This document shows positions 6,571 through 14,074 of a DNA stretch of 21,391 bases, piece by piece. Source of the stretch: Pseudorhodoplanes sp. GTDB taxonomy: Bacteria > Pseudomonadota > Alphaproteobacteria > Rhizobiales > Xanthobacteraceae. Within the stretch, counting starts at the first letter, position 1, and each line of letters opens with the position of its first letter. The notes beneath the pieces were generated by a model. It did no database searches. It was given only the letters and a program-made list of their open reading frames with translations, and was not told the DNA's origin. The position numbers and the translations under genes were made by a program. The stretch covers positions 1 to 21,391 of the forward strand of contig WBUW01000006.1 in NCBI GenBank assembly GCA_008933495.1, in the 5' to 3' direction.

Positions 6571-7416
6571 TCAGCGCCCGGTCTCGATACGGAATTTCTG
6601 GTCGGGATCGGTCACCGCGATCACGCGCACGCCGCAGCCCTCGCCCTGCGGCCAGCGCCAGGGGAACGCCATGATGGTGCAGCGCTTGCCGGTGACGAGA
6701 TCGACATCGCCGCCGATATTCTCGATGCCGGGGATGCCGGCTCCCATCATGATCTTGTGCGCCGGCTCCCAGTGCGGGAAATCGTCGAGGATGTCGCGGC
6801 CGGTGAGCGCGCGGTATTCGTCATTGAGGTGCGGATGCGACGGTCCCGGACCGTGGTCGGCAAGCTTGGTGCCGAGCGGGTGGTCGAGCGCCTGCACGTC
6901 GACGCCGACCAGCTTGACGCCGCGTTCGACGATCCACTCGGCCGCTTCCTTATAAAGGCCGGGCGAGTAGGCATAGTAATCGTCATTATCGCCAAGCTTG
7001 TGATGGCTGCCGGTGTTGATGATGAGGATGTCGCCGCGCTCGATGCGCGGGGTCGCCTTCTCGAGATCGTCGGGCGTAATGACGCCCCATTTACCCTTCG
7101 GAATCGACACGACGACGCCGGTTCCGAAGAAGCGCCATGTATCATAGTCGGTCAGCGTCCCGCCGTTTTCGGTGACGTGCAGCGGCGCATCCATATGCGT
7201 GCTGCGGTGCATGATCGCTTCGAATTGCTGGACGAACATGCCGTCCTTGGCGTGGAATTTCAGCGTGCGGAAATTCAGATTGGGGCTCGACGGCCACTGC
7301 GGCACGCCGTGACCCCAGTAGTTCGTCAGGTCGCAATAGCGCAGGCCGTTCCTGCCGATGATTTCGCCGCGTGGAAGCGCCTCGCTCGCGCTGCGCCTGT
7401 CGTTATGCGTGCTCAT
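6571..7416 (-). CDS. Cyclase family (kynurenine formamidase-like) metal-dependent hydrolase, paralog A
   Basis: A 281-residue member of the Cyclase family (kynurenine formamidase, isatin hydrolase and relatives), which hydrolyse cyclic or N-formyl carbonyl compounds with a zinc or manganese centre. The motif H70-R-S-T-H74-M-D76-A-P-L-H80 supplies the standard His/His/Asp ligands; serine replaces the usual glycine at 72. WGHGVPQWP (34-42), GDILIINTG and DHPLGT are further family blocks. Its ATG overlaps the stop of paralog B by 4 nt (ATGA), and its own stop is one base from the cupin start, so the three are one translationally coupled operon. Hydrolytic opening of a ring dione or lactam would suit the neighbourhood; substrate assignment is inference. 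Confidence 0.88.
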   Translation of the reverse strand: MSTHNDRRSASEALPRGEIIGRNGLRYCDLTNYWGHGVPQWPSSPNLNFRTLKFHAKDGMFVQQFEAIMHRSTHMDAPLHVTENGGTLTDYDTWRFFGTGVVVSIPKGKWGVITPDDLEKATPRIERGDILIINTGSHHKLGDNDDYYAYSPGLYKEAAEWIVERGVKLVGVDVQALDHPLGTKLADHGPGPSHPHLNDEYRALTGRDILDDFPHWEPAHKIMMGAGIPGIENIGGDVDLVTGKRCTIMAFPWRWPQGEGCGVRVIAVTDPDQKFRIETGR

Positions 7417-8222
7417 CGCGACACTCCCGGTTCGATCCGATAGCCGCCGCCAGGGTCGAGGATCGCCATCAGCCGGATGATGCAGCCGTCGCCATCTTTC
7501 CAGCGCCAGGGATAAGCGTGGAACGTGCAGCGCCGGCCACTGACCTCGGCGAGATCGCCGCCGACATTCTCAATGGTCGGAATCCCGTTCGCCAGCAGCA
7601 GCCGGTGCGCCGGATTCCATTCCGGGAAATCCGCCTTGGCGTCGCGGCCGGTCACGGCCGCATAAAGCTTCGGCAACCGCTTCATCAACGGACCATTGCG
7701 TTGCGGACCAAGCGAGGTCGCGAGCGGATGATCGATCGCGGCGGCATCGATGCCGACGACACGTGCGCCCTTGTCCACCAGCCATTGCGCGGCGTCCACG
7801 CCGAGGCCCGGAGCAAGGCCGAAATATTCCTGGCTGTCGGCGTATTTCCTGTGCCAGCCGGTATTGATGAGGACGATGTCGCCCGGCTGGACCGCCGGCC
7901 GGGCAGCCTTGAGGTCGGCGGCGCTCACCAGTTCCCAGCGTTGCTTGGGGATGTCGAGCACCACGCCATTGCCGAAGAACAGGTCGACGGGCAGCGAGGC
8001 GATGTCGGCGCCGCGCTGGACGAGATGGACTGGCGCGTTGAGATGCGTCGAGCAATGCATCGTCGTGGTGATCCGCTGCGCCATCACGCCGTCCTTGGCG
8101 TGGGTCACCGCGCGCTCGATGCGCACGTCGGCATCGCCCGGCCAAACGGGAATTCCATGCCCCCACGGATGGCTAAGCTCGACGAAGGTCAGGCCGGTTC
8201 CCGGTTCGATGGCCGCGCGCAT
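7413..8222 (-). CDS. Cyclase family metal-dependent hydrolase, paralog B with Asp-to-Asn ligand change
   Basis: A 269-residue close paralog of the downstream gene. Shared blocks include FFGxGVV, IENVGGD/IENIGGD, PWRW and DHPL. Its metal motif reads H56-C-S-T-H60-L-N62-A-P-V-H66: the aspartate normally completing the metal site is asparagine. The protein may therefore bind metal differently, act on a different substrate, or be a regulatory partner of paralog A. The ATG at 8222 has GGAG seven bases upstream, and there is a 4-nt overlap with paralog A. It is the first gene of the operon, transcribed divergently from the lysR-type gene, which is the likely regulator. Confidence 0.87.
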   Translation of the reverse strand: MRAAIEPGTGLTFVELSHPWGHGIPVWPGDADVRIERAVTHAKDGVMAQRITTTMHCSTHLNAPVHLVQRGADIASLPVDLFFGNGVVLDIPKQRWELVSAADLKAARPAVQPGDIVLINTGWHRKYADSQEYFGLAPGLGVDAAQWLVDKGARVVGIDAAAIDHPLATSLGPQRNGPLMKRLPKLYAAVTGRDAKADFPEWNPAHRLLLANGIPTIENVGGDLAEVSGRRCTFHAYPWRWKDGDGCIIRLMAILDPGGGYRIEPGVSR

Positions 8223-8552
8223 TTCATGCTCCGTCGCACGATCAACGGGTCTCGATCATCGGCCCGCCGTCTCCCCGCCGAACCTAGGAAACCGCGGTGG
8301 CCGGCGTCCAATTCCAAAGATCGGGAATGATATAAAAAGCGGATATGCCCCGCGCGCGCCAAACGACCTGGTTCGGGTGCCAAAGCGCGAAACCGGGCGA
8401 CCTCCGCAACGGCTGTCCGTCAGATGTGCGACCGCGAACGGCCTTAAGCCCCCGGTCTGCCGGCGGCACCGCGCCACCGGCCTCGCCGCGCCAGGATCGG
8501 CACGGCCGCCGCCCTGAGCCGGGCTGACGGGCGCAAACCGGAAGCGGCGGGC

Positions 8553-8579
8553 ATGCGGCATCCTTGCTTAACATCAAGG
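8553..8579. promoter_or_regulatory. Candidate LysR box in the 516-bp divergent intergenic region
   Basis: CCTTG-N8-CAAGG (8562-8579) contains the T-N11-A dyad (T8564, A8576) typical of LysR-type binding sites. It directly abuts a second palindrome ATGC-G-GCAT (8553-8561). The position, 160 bp ahead of lysR and 331 bp ahead of the first cyclase gene, is compatible with control of both. No clear -35/-10 pair was found on either side. The rest of 8223-8738 holds no convincing gene. Confidence 0.35.
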
Positions 8580-8738
8580 TCTCGAAGGGATTCTTATCGA
8601 TGATTGCCCAGTTCGCCGGCAGATACGTTGCCGCGACCCATGCGGGACGATAGGTGCATTCGGCCAAAATCCTCTATCTTGTCCGGCAATGAGCGGCAAA
8701 ATCGGCCGCATGGGAACGTCACAAGCCGAGGCTGTGTC

Positions 8739-9671
8739 ATGCATTCGCGTCTATTGCGCCACTTTCTCGCGGTCGTCGATCACAAGGGCATGAGCGCCGC
8801 CGCGGCCGAACTGAACATCAGCCAGCCGGCGCTGACCAAGAGCATCCGCCAGCTTGAAGACATTCTCGGCGTCGAGCTGTTCGAACGGCTGCCGACCGGC
8901 GTCGTCGCCACCCGTTTCGGCGAAATCCTGGCGCGGCGCGCGCGGCTGATGGATCTCGAATACCGCCACGCCGTCGCCGAGATTCAGGCGATCAAGGGCG
9001 GCACCGGCGGCACCATCAATGTCGGCGCGGGTCCGGTATGGGCGGTGCGCATCCTGCCGCCGATCATCGCGGCATTCCGCCGTCAGCAGCCGAAGGTGAA
9101 GATCAAGCTGCGTACCGGCGTCATCGACACCTTGGTGCCGGCGCTCCTCGGCGGCGAACTCGATGTGATCTGCACCTCGCTCGACTTCCCGGCGCATCCG
9201 GAATTCATCAAGGAACAGCTCGTCGAACTGCAGCACGTCCTGGTCGCGCGCGCCGAGCATCCATTGGCCGGCCGCCGCGAAATCGCCGCCAAACAATTGC
9301 TCGACTATCCCTGGCTCGCGCTGATAAGCGATTATATCGGAGCCAGCCGGGTCAATTCGTTCTTCGCCGCCAACGAACTGCAGCCGCCGCGTATCGTGGT
9401 CGAGACGACTTCGATCTCGGCAGCACTTAATCTGCTCCGGGAAGACGATTTCATTCTCAATATTCCGACCATGCTGCTGCCCTATGCCGAATTGTTCGGC
9501 GTGCAGAAACTGACCGTCCGCGGCACGCTGTGGGATGCCCCCGCCGGGATCGCCTACCGGGCGACCAAGTCGCCGACCCCGGCGATCAGCGCATTTTGCG
9601 CACTGGTGCGGGCGAACTTCGCCGGCGCAAGGCAAAACCAGCGACGCATCGCCGACAACGTGCAGGTCTAG
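8739..9671 (+). CDS. LysR-family transcriptional regulator
   Basis: A 310-residue LTTR. Residues 1-60 form the winged helix (HSRLLRHFLAVVDHKGMSAAAAELNISQPALTKSIRQLE), followed by ELFERLPTGVVATRFGEILARRA and a periplasmic-binding-like effector domain (about 88-300, starting GTINVGAG). The frame stays open 45 codons upstream, but the ATG at 8739 has GAGG eight bases ahead and starts right at the conserved domain. It is divergent from the cyclase-cyclase-cupin operon and co-oriented with the SDR and dehydrogenase genes, so it could control both arms. The ligand is unknown; aromatic or ring-cleavage intermediates are common co-inducers in this family. Confidence 0.92.
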   Translation: MHSRLLRHFLAVVDHKGMSAAAAELNISQPALTKSIRQLEDILGVELFERLPTGVVATRFGEILARRARLMDLEYRHAVAEIQAIKGGTGGTINVGAGPVWAVRILPPIIAAFRRQQPKVKIKLRTGVIDTLVPALLGGELDVICTSLDFPAHPEFIKEQLVELQHVLVARAEHPLAGRREIAAKQLLDYPWLALISDYIGASRVNSFFAANELQPPRIVVETTSISAALNLLREDDFILNIPTMLLPYAELFGVQKLTVRGTLWDAPAGIAYRATKSPTPAISAFCALVRANFAGARQNQRRIADNVQV

Positions 9672-9769
9672 TCGCCCCCGGCGCCGACGCCATCACCAAT
9701 TTTCATATCGCCGACCGGACAAGGAATTGGACGAAGGGCCCCGTGCTGCGCACAGTCGGAGCCTTCGCG

Positions 9770-9790
9770 CGGCCTGCGCAAGGCAGGCCG
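9770..9790 (+). terminator. Stem-loop after lysR (weak terminator or structured spacer)
   Basis: CGGCCTGC-GCAAG-GCAGGCCG forms a perfect 8-bp stem with a 5-nt loop. There is no T-run after it, so intrinsic termination would be inefficient. It lies in the 171-bp gap between lysR and the SDR gene. Confidence 0.35.
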
Positions 9791-9842
9791 TTGCGGTGCG
9801 CAATTCTGGCAGACCCTCTGGTTAGCAAACGGACATCGACGA

Positions 9843-10646
9843 ATGATTTCAGAACCGCTGCGCAATCCGCTGTCGTTGTTCGACGTCAGGGGCAAAGTCG
9901 CGCTGATTACCGGAGCGTCCGGGGCGTTCGGCCGCGGCTGCGCGCTGGCGCTTGGCGCTCTCGGCGCGAAACTGCTGCTGGTGTCGGGCAACAAGGACGA
10001 GCTCTCGGTCGTCACCGCCGAGATCGCTGAGATTGGCGCCGAGGCGCGTACGCTGATCGCACGCCCGGACAGCCTTGCAGATGCCCAGACCATGCTCAAG
10101 GCCGCGCTCGACGCCTATGGCCGCGTCGACCAGCTCGTGGTCGCCTCCGGCATGAACAAGCCCGGCTTCATCCAGGATCTTGCCTATGAAGACTGGCAGA
10201 AGGTGATGGACGCCAATGTGCGCGGTTCCTGGTTCATGGCCAAGGCCGTCGGCACCTATTGGATCGACAACAAGGTGCGCGGAAAGATGCTGCTGATGTC
10301 CTCGGTGCGCGGCCGGCACGGCAATTTTTCCGGCTACACCGCCTATTGCACCTCCAAGGGCGCAACCGACGCGCTGACCCGCGTGCTCGCGACCGAATGG
10401 GCGAAATACGGCATCACCGTCAATGCCATCGCGCCGACCGTCTTTCGTTCCAAGCTGACGGCCTGGATGTATGGTGACGACGAGGTCGGACAGGCGACCA
10501 AGGCCCGTTCACTGTCGCGCATCCCGCTTGGCCGGCTCGGCGAAGTCGAGGACCTGGTCGGCATGGCGATTTATCTGTTGGCCCCGGCGTCCGATTTTTG
10601 TACCGGCCAGGTGATGTACGTCGACGGCGGCTATACTGCCGGGTGA
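9843..10646 (+). CDS. Short-chain dehydrogenase/reductase (SDR)
   Basis: A 267-residue classical SDR, NAD(P)H-dependent. The cofactor motif TGASGAFG spans 23-30, the catalytic serine is in MSS (S153/S154), and Y168-C-T-S-K172 is the YxxxK pair. The C-terminal YVDGGYTAG is standard for the FabG/gluconate-5-dehydrogenase-like branch. The structural NNAG motif is altered to ASGM (101-104). It is followed after 21 bp by a 3-hydroxyacyl-CoA dehydrogenase-type gene, probably co-transcribed. Phloroglucinol reductases are SDR enzymes, so a ring-reducing role is a possible reading given the transhydroxylase-like genes nearby, but sequence alone cannot separate this from sugar or ketoacyl reduction. 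The Shine-Dalgarno sequence is weak. Confidence 0.9.
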   Translation: MISEPLRNPLSLFDVRGKVALITGASGAFGRGCALALGALGAKLLLVSGNKDELSVVTAEIAEIGAEARTLIARPDSLADAQTMLKAALDAYGRVDQLVVASGMNKPGFIQDLAYEDWQKVMDANVRGSWFMAKAVGTYWIDNKVRGKMLLMSSVRGRHGNFSGYTAYCTSKGATDALTRVLATEWAKYGITVNAIAPTVFRSKLTAWMYGDDEVGQATKARSLSRIPLGRLGEVEDLVGMAIYLLAPASDFCTGQVMYVDGGYTAG

Positions 10647-10667
10647 GCGTCAGCAGAGGATCGGCCG

Positions 10668-11600
10668 GTGGCGAAAGAAAAAATTGGCGTTGTCGGCGCC
10701 GGGCTCATGGGTCACGGGATTTCCTATCTGTTTGCGGCGGCAGGCCATGACGTCGGCGTGTTCGAGCTCTCTGCAGAGTTGCGCGCCACGCTTGCGCAAA
10801 GACTGCGCGCCATCGCCGACCTTCTCGGTGACGATCCGGCCTGTCTCGATCGTGTGTCCGCCCATGACCAGCTCGCACCCGCCGTGCAGAACGCCGGCTT
10901 CGTCGTCGAGGCCGCGCCGGAGAAACTCGCGCTCAAGCAGAAGATTTTCGCCGATCTCGAAGCGAACGTGGCTACGGATACGATCCTTGCCAGCAACAGT
11001 TCGGCGATTCCATCAACCGAGATCGGACGTCACCTCAAGCACCGCGAGCGCGTGGTCGGCGCCCATTTCTGGAACCCGCCGCACCTCGTACCGCTGGTCG
11101 AGGTCATCCAGACGGAAACCACCAGCGGGCCGGTCATTGCGCGCACCATGGAGCTGCTGCGCGGCGCCGGCATGAAGCCGGTGCATGTGCGCAAGGACAT
11201 TCCCGGCTTCATCGGAAACCGGCTTCAGCACGCCTTGAAACGCGAGGCGATCGCCCTGGTCGCCGACGGCGTATGCGATGCCGAGACCGTCGACGATGTC
11301 GTGAAAAACGGATTCGGCGCCCGCATGGCGGTGCTCGGGCCGCTGGAGCAGTCCGATCTGGTCGGCCTCGATCTGACGCTCGACATCCACGAAGTGCTCA
11401 TCCAGCACCTTGACCGCACACCCGGGCCGCATCCCTTCCTGCGCGACAAGGTCGCGCAAGGCAGGCTCGGGATGAAGACCGGCGAGGGCTTTCGCCGCTG
11501 GACGCCGCAGCAGGCCGACGAGGTTCGCGAGCGTCTGCGGCGTTTTCTGGCGGGCATGGCCAAACAACGGAAATCCTCCGGCCGCACCGGTGAGCCGTGA
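10668..11600 (+). CDS. 3-hydroxyacyl-CoA dehydrogenase family NAD-dependent oxidoreductase
   Basis: A 310-residue protein with an N-terminal Rossmann domain (GAGLMG 10-15) and a C-terminal helical domain (about 190-290, DIPGFIGNRLQ onward). Catalytic positions are visible: NSS (110-112), H133 in AHFWNPPHLVPLVEV, and E145. The WNPPH version and the length resemble the short non-fused branch that includes lambda-crystallin/L-gulonate 3-dehydrogenase and carnitine dehydrogenase, so a free 3-hydroxy acid rather than a CoA ester could be the substrate. The start is GTG at 10668 with AGAGGA at proper spacing, 21 bp after the SDR stop. Oxidation of a hydroxy acid produced by ring opening would suit the neighbourhood (inference). 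Confidence 0.88.
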   Translation: MAKEKIGVVGAGLMGHGISYLFAAAGHDVGVFELSAELRATLAQRLRAIADLLGDDPACLDRVSAHDQLAPAVQNAGFVVEAAPEKLALKQKIFADLEANVATDTILASNSSAIPSTEIGRHLKHRERVVGAHFWNPPHLVPLVEVIQTETTSGPVIARTMELLRGAGMKPVHVRKDIPGFIGNRLQHALKREAIALVADGVCDAETVDDVVKNGFGARMAVLGPLEQSDLVGLDLTLDIHEVLIQHLDRTPGPHPFLRDKVAQGRLGMKTGEGFRRWTPQQADEVRERLRRFLAGMAKQRKSSGRTGEP

Positions 11601-11679
11601 AGCTTGAGCAGGCTGGCCGTCCGGTCCTGCCTGACGACGCCTGAATTGCCGAAGCGCCAGGTTCCTCGGGCCGACCCCG

Positions 11680-11765
11680 GAAAGTGTGACGCGGTTTTCG
11701 GAAAAGCTCATGCTCAAGCAATGGGCGAAAGCCGGACGACGATTCGAAGAAAAGTCGTCGCGCTT
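11680..11765. repeat. Second dispersed repeat element, different type, in the 295-bp convergent gap
   Basis: The stretch with GTGTGACGCGGTTTTCGG and AAGCTCATGCTCAAGCA followed by a GACGAC (11735-11740)/GTCGTC (11754-11759) hairpin matches, from memory, a non-coding module scattered through Bradyrhizobium-like genomes. It sits between the convergent dehydrogenase and MetE-like genes, a typical place for such elements. A further small dyad GAGAA-N5-TTCTC lies at 11770-11784. No gene is apparent in 11601-11895; boundaries are approximate. Confidence 0.55.
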
Positions 11766-11895
11766 GCGGGAGAACCGGATTCTCGTACCGCCATCCAGCC
11801 CGGTCGCGGCCGACGGGCGGCGCGCCAGGGCCCCCGGCGGCGATACGGTATCTTGCGACGACGCCCGCCGGCCCCTCGCCTGCGCTTTGCGGCCG

Positions 11896-12921
11896 TCAGG
11901 CGATCCGGATCCTGCTGCGGCCCTCATAAAGGTCCCGGCCCGCGGCCAGCGCGCGAATCTTGCCGTCGGCGACGCCGCGCTTGAGCATCCAGAACCCGCA
12001 ATCGGGGTGAATATATTTGACGCGGCCGGCGCCGATCAGATTCTCCGCGCGTTCGATGGCGCGCGCGATCAGGTCGGCGCTCTCGATCTCGGTCGATTTG
12101 ATATCGACCACGCCCAGCCCGAAACCGATCTCCGGACGCAGGTCACGGAACGCGGCGAGTTCTTCAGCCGGACGATGGGCGTTCTCCATGACGATGTGGT
12201 CGACGTGCAAAGCGTTCAGATAGTCGATCAGCTTGCCCCAGGTTCCTTTTTGGATCGATTGCCCGCCATAATTGCCGAAACACAGGTGCACCGCTGGTAA
12301 TGTGCGGACCGCGTCCAGCACCCGGTTGAGCGCGGCAGCCGCCCATGGCCACTCGTCGGGGCTGCCGGGAAGATTGGCTTCGTCGAGCTGCACGACATCG
12401 GCGTCGAGATGGCGGACCTGTTCGGCGAGGGCGTCCGCCAGCGCCAGCGAAAGATCGGGCAGGCTCTTGTAATGCTGGTCGACCAGCGTCTTGGCGAGCA
12501 TGTGCGGCCCGGTCATGGTGAACTTGAACGGCCGCGATGCCAGCCGCTTGCCGCGCGCGCACGGATGCGCCAGATCGAGGCTGCCGGAACCGATCGGTCC
12601 GTCGACGACCGCCGGCGGCCGCGCGCGAAATCCCATGCCGCGTTGCGCCCGATAGGCGACCAGTTCGTCGAAAGCGATGTCCGTGCGGATTCCGGCCATC
12701 GGGCGGACGAAATACTCGATCATCCCGTTGGTCTCGGGATGGTTCACGTCGAACCGCGATAATTCGCCGTCGCAGACGAGATCGATCCCGGCCTGCTCCT
12801 GGGTGTGGATGACCACGCGCGTCGCATCGATCAGCGCCTGCTCGGAGGGCAGCGCCGCCAGCCAGTCGGGGACCGGATAGGAACCGACGACGGTCGTCTT
12901 GATGCGGGGCGGGCTGGTCAT
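11896..12921 (-). CDS. MetE-like (cobalamin-independent methionine synthase II type) zinc methyltransferase, single catalytic module
   Basis: A 341-residue TIM-barrel protein corresponding to only the C-terminal catalytic half of MetE. The zinc ligands are all recognisable: H212-L-C214 (VHLCFGN), E246 (VMENAHR) and C308 (IHPDCGF). D180-E181 in VQLDEANLP match the substrate-binding acidic pair, and the N-terminus KTTVVGSYPVP is typical of stand-alone family members. Such proteins activate a thiol (homocysteine, coenzyme M or similar) on zinc for alkyl transfer. Without the N-terminal domain, folate-dependent methionine synthesis is not assured. The ATG at 12921 has GGAG nine bases upstream. 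The gene is divergent from the epimerase-GNAT pair across a 112-bp gap holding a TetR-operator-like palindrome. Substrate unknown. Confidence 0.87.
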   Translation of the reverse strand: MTSPPRIKTTVVGSYPVPDWLAALPSEQALIDATRVVIHTQEQAGIDLVCDGELSRFDVNHPETNGMIEYFVRPMAGIRTDIAFDELVAYRAQRGMGFRARPPAVVDGPIGSGSLDLAHPCARGKRLASRPFKFTMTGPHMLAKTLVDQHYKSLPDLSLALADALAEQVRHLDADVVQLDEANLPGSPDEWPWAAAALNRVLDAVRTLPAVHLCFGNYGGQSIQKGTWGKLIDYLNALHVDHIVMENAHRPAEELAAFRDLRPEIGFGLGVVDIKSTEIESADLIARAIERAENLIGAGRVKYIHPDCGFWMLKRGVADGKIRALAAGRDLYEGRSRIRIA

Positions 12922-12970
12922 GACGGGCTTCTCCGATACCAACGACGATGGACAGGGACACGCGCGTTTG

Positions 12971-12986
12971 TTATCCAAACGGTTAA
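12971..12986. promoter_or_regulatory. Degenerate TetR-operator-like palindrome in the divergent gap
   Basis: TTATCC-AAAC-GGTTAA shares the 6-4-6 architecture and 9 of 12 arm positions with the two perfect GTAACC-N4-GGTTAC palindromes flanking the tetR gene about 3 kb away. It sits in the shared upstream region of the MetE-like gene and the epimerase gene. If functional it would bring region 3 under the same regulator. It overlaps another dyad, GTTTG-N5-CAAAC at 12966-12980. Confidence 0.35.
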
Positions 12987-13033
12987 TGAACGGATTGTCC
13001 AGCGCAGACTTTTCTTTCGGCACAGGGTTGCAG

Positions 13034-14074
13034 ATGACCGCCTCGACCGCCCCGCTTCCCGCCCGGTTCCGTGACATCGACCACCTCGAAGAGGTCATGA
13101 CGACGCCGGCGCCGGCGCTCGTCGAGGATATGAACCGCCTCGACGGCGACATGATTCTTCTCGGCGTGGGCGGCAAGATCGGTCCCACGCTCGCCCGCCT
13201 GGCCAGGCGCGCCGCGCCCGGCCGGCGCATCGTCGGCGTCGCCCGCTTCAGCGAGCCGGGATTGCGCGAGAAACTGTCGGGCTGGGGCATCGAATGCATC
13301 GAGGCCGACCTGCTTGACCGCGCGCAGGTCGAGGCGCTGCCCAAGCTGCCCAACGTGATCTTCCTGGCCGGGCGCAAGTTCGGCTCGTCGGGGAGCGAGG
13401 ACCTGACCTGGGCGATGAATGCCCATGTCCCCGCTTTGGTCGCGGACGCCTTTGCCGGCGCGCGCATCGTCGCCTATTCGACCGGCTGCGTTTATCCCTA
13501 TGTCAGCGTCCTGCATGGCGGCGCCACCGAGGCCACGCCGGCAACGCCGCCGCCCGGCGCCTACGCCAATTCCTGCGCCGCGCGCGAAGCCATGTTCCAG
13601 TATTTCTCGCGCACGCGCGGCACGCCGGGCCGCATCATCCGGCTCAATTACGCGATCGACATGCGCTACGGCGTGCTGCACGACGTTGCGACGCGCGTTC
13701 TGTCGGGGGCGCCGCTCGACCTGACCACCGGCCATGTCAACGTGATCTGGCAAGGCGACGCCAACAGCATGGTGCTGCGCGCGTTCCACCATTGCACGAC
13801 GCCGACGAGCGCCCTCAATGTCAGCGGCCCGGAGACGGTGAGCGTGCGCTGGCTGGCGACCGAGTTCGGCAATCGGCTCGGCATGACGCCGGTTTTTACC
13901 GGAACCGAGGCAGCCGACGCCTGGCTGGTCAACGCCGCCGAAGCGTTTCGGCTGTTCGGATATCCTGCGGTCGCGCTGCGGCAATTGATCGACTGGACCG
14001 CCGACTGGGTGGCCCGCGGCCTGCCCAGCCTCGGCAAGGACACCGATTTCGGCCGGCGCGATGGCTCGTTCTGA
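13034..14074 (+). CDS. NAD-dependent epimerase/dehydratase-like extended SDR
   Basis: A 346-residue extended SDR. The nucleotide-binding loop is GVGGKIG (44-50), followed by the acidic strand end and VIFLAGRKFG. The STGCVYPY segment (149-156) supplies the usual Ser/Thr. The catalytic YxxxK is Y177-A-N-S-C181, with cysteine in place of lysine, in GAYANSCAAREAM. Such a site is unlikely to run standard epimerase hydride chemistry unless another residue substitutes. The start chosen is ATG 13034 with AGGG six bases ahead; the frame is open further upstream. It overlaps the GNAT gene by 14 nt, so the two are co-translated. Substrate unknown; a sugar-acid or hydroxy-acid derivative is possible. Confidence 0.82.
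   Translation: MTASTAPLPARFRDIDHLEEVMTTPAPALVEDMNRLDGDMILLGVGGKIGPTLARLARRAAPGRRIVGVARFSEPGLREKLSGWGIECIEADLLDRAQVEALPKLPNVIFLAGRKFGSSGSEDLTWAMNAHVPALVADAFAGARIVAYSTGCVYPYVSVLHGGATEATPATPPPGAYANSCAAREAMFQYFSRTRGTPGRIIRLNYAIDMRYGVLHDVATRVLSGAPLDLTTGHVNVIWQGDANSMVLRAFHHCTTPTSALNVSGPETVSVRWLATEFGNRLGMTPVFTGTEAADAWLVNAAEAFRLFGYPAVALRQLIDWTADWVARGLPSLGKDTDFGRRDGSF

Noticed and set aside
8284..8667. A 127-codon minus-strand frame in the lysR-cyclase intergenic region
   Set aside because: No Shine-Dalgarno, no recognisable domain, low-complexity basic middle part, and it overlaps the likely regulatory region.
12899..13033. Upstream extension of the epimerase frame into the divergent gap
   Set aside because: The added residues are poorly protein-like, overlap the start of the MetE-like gene and the operator-like palindrome, and the ATG at 13034 has a usable Shine-Dalgarno.
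12922..13467. Upstream extension of the MetE-like frame
   Set aside because: The extension is antisense to the epimerase gene and low complexity; the family start KTTVVGSYP lies right after the ATG at 12921.
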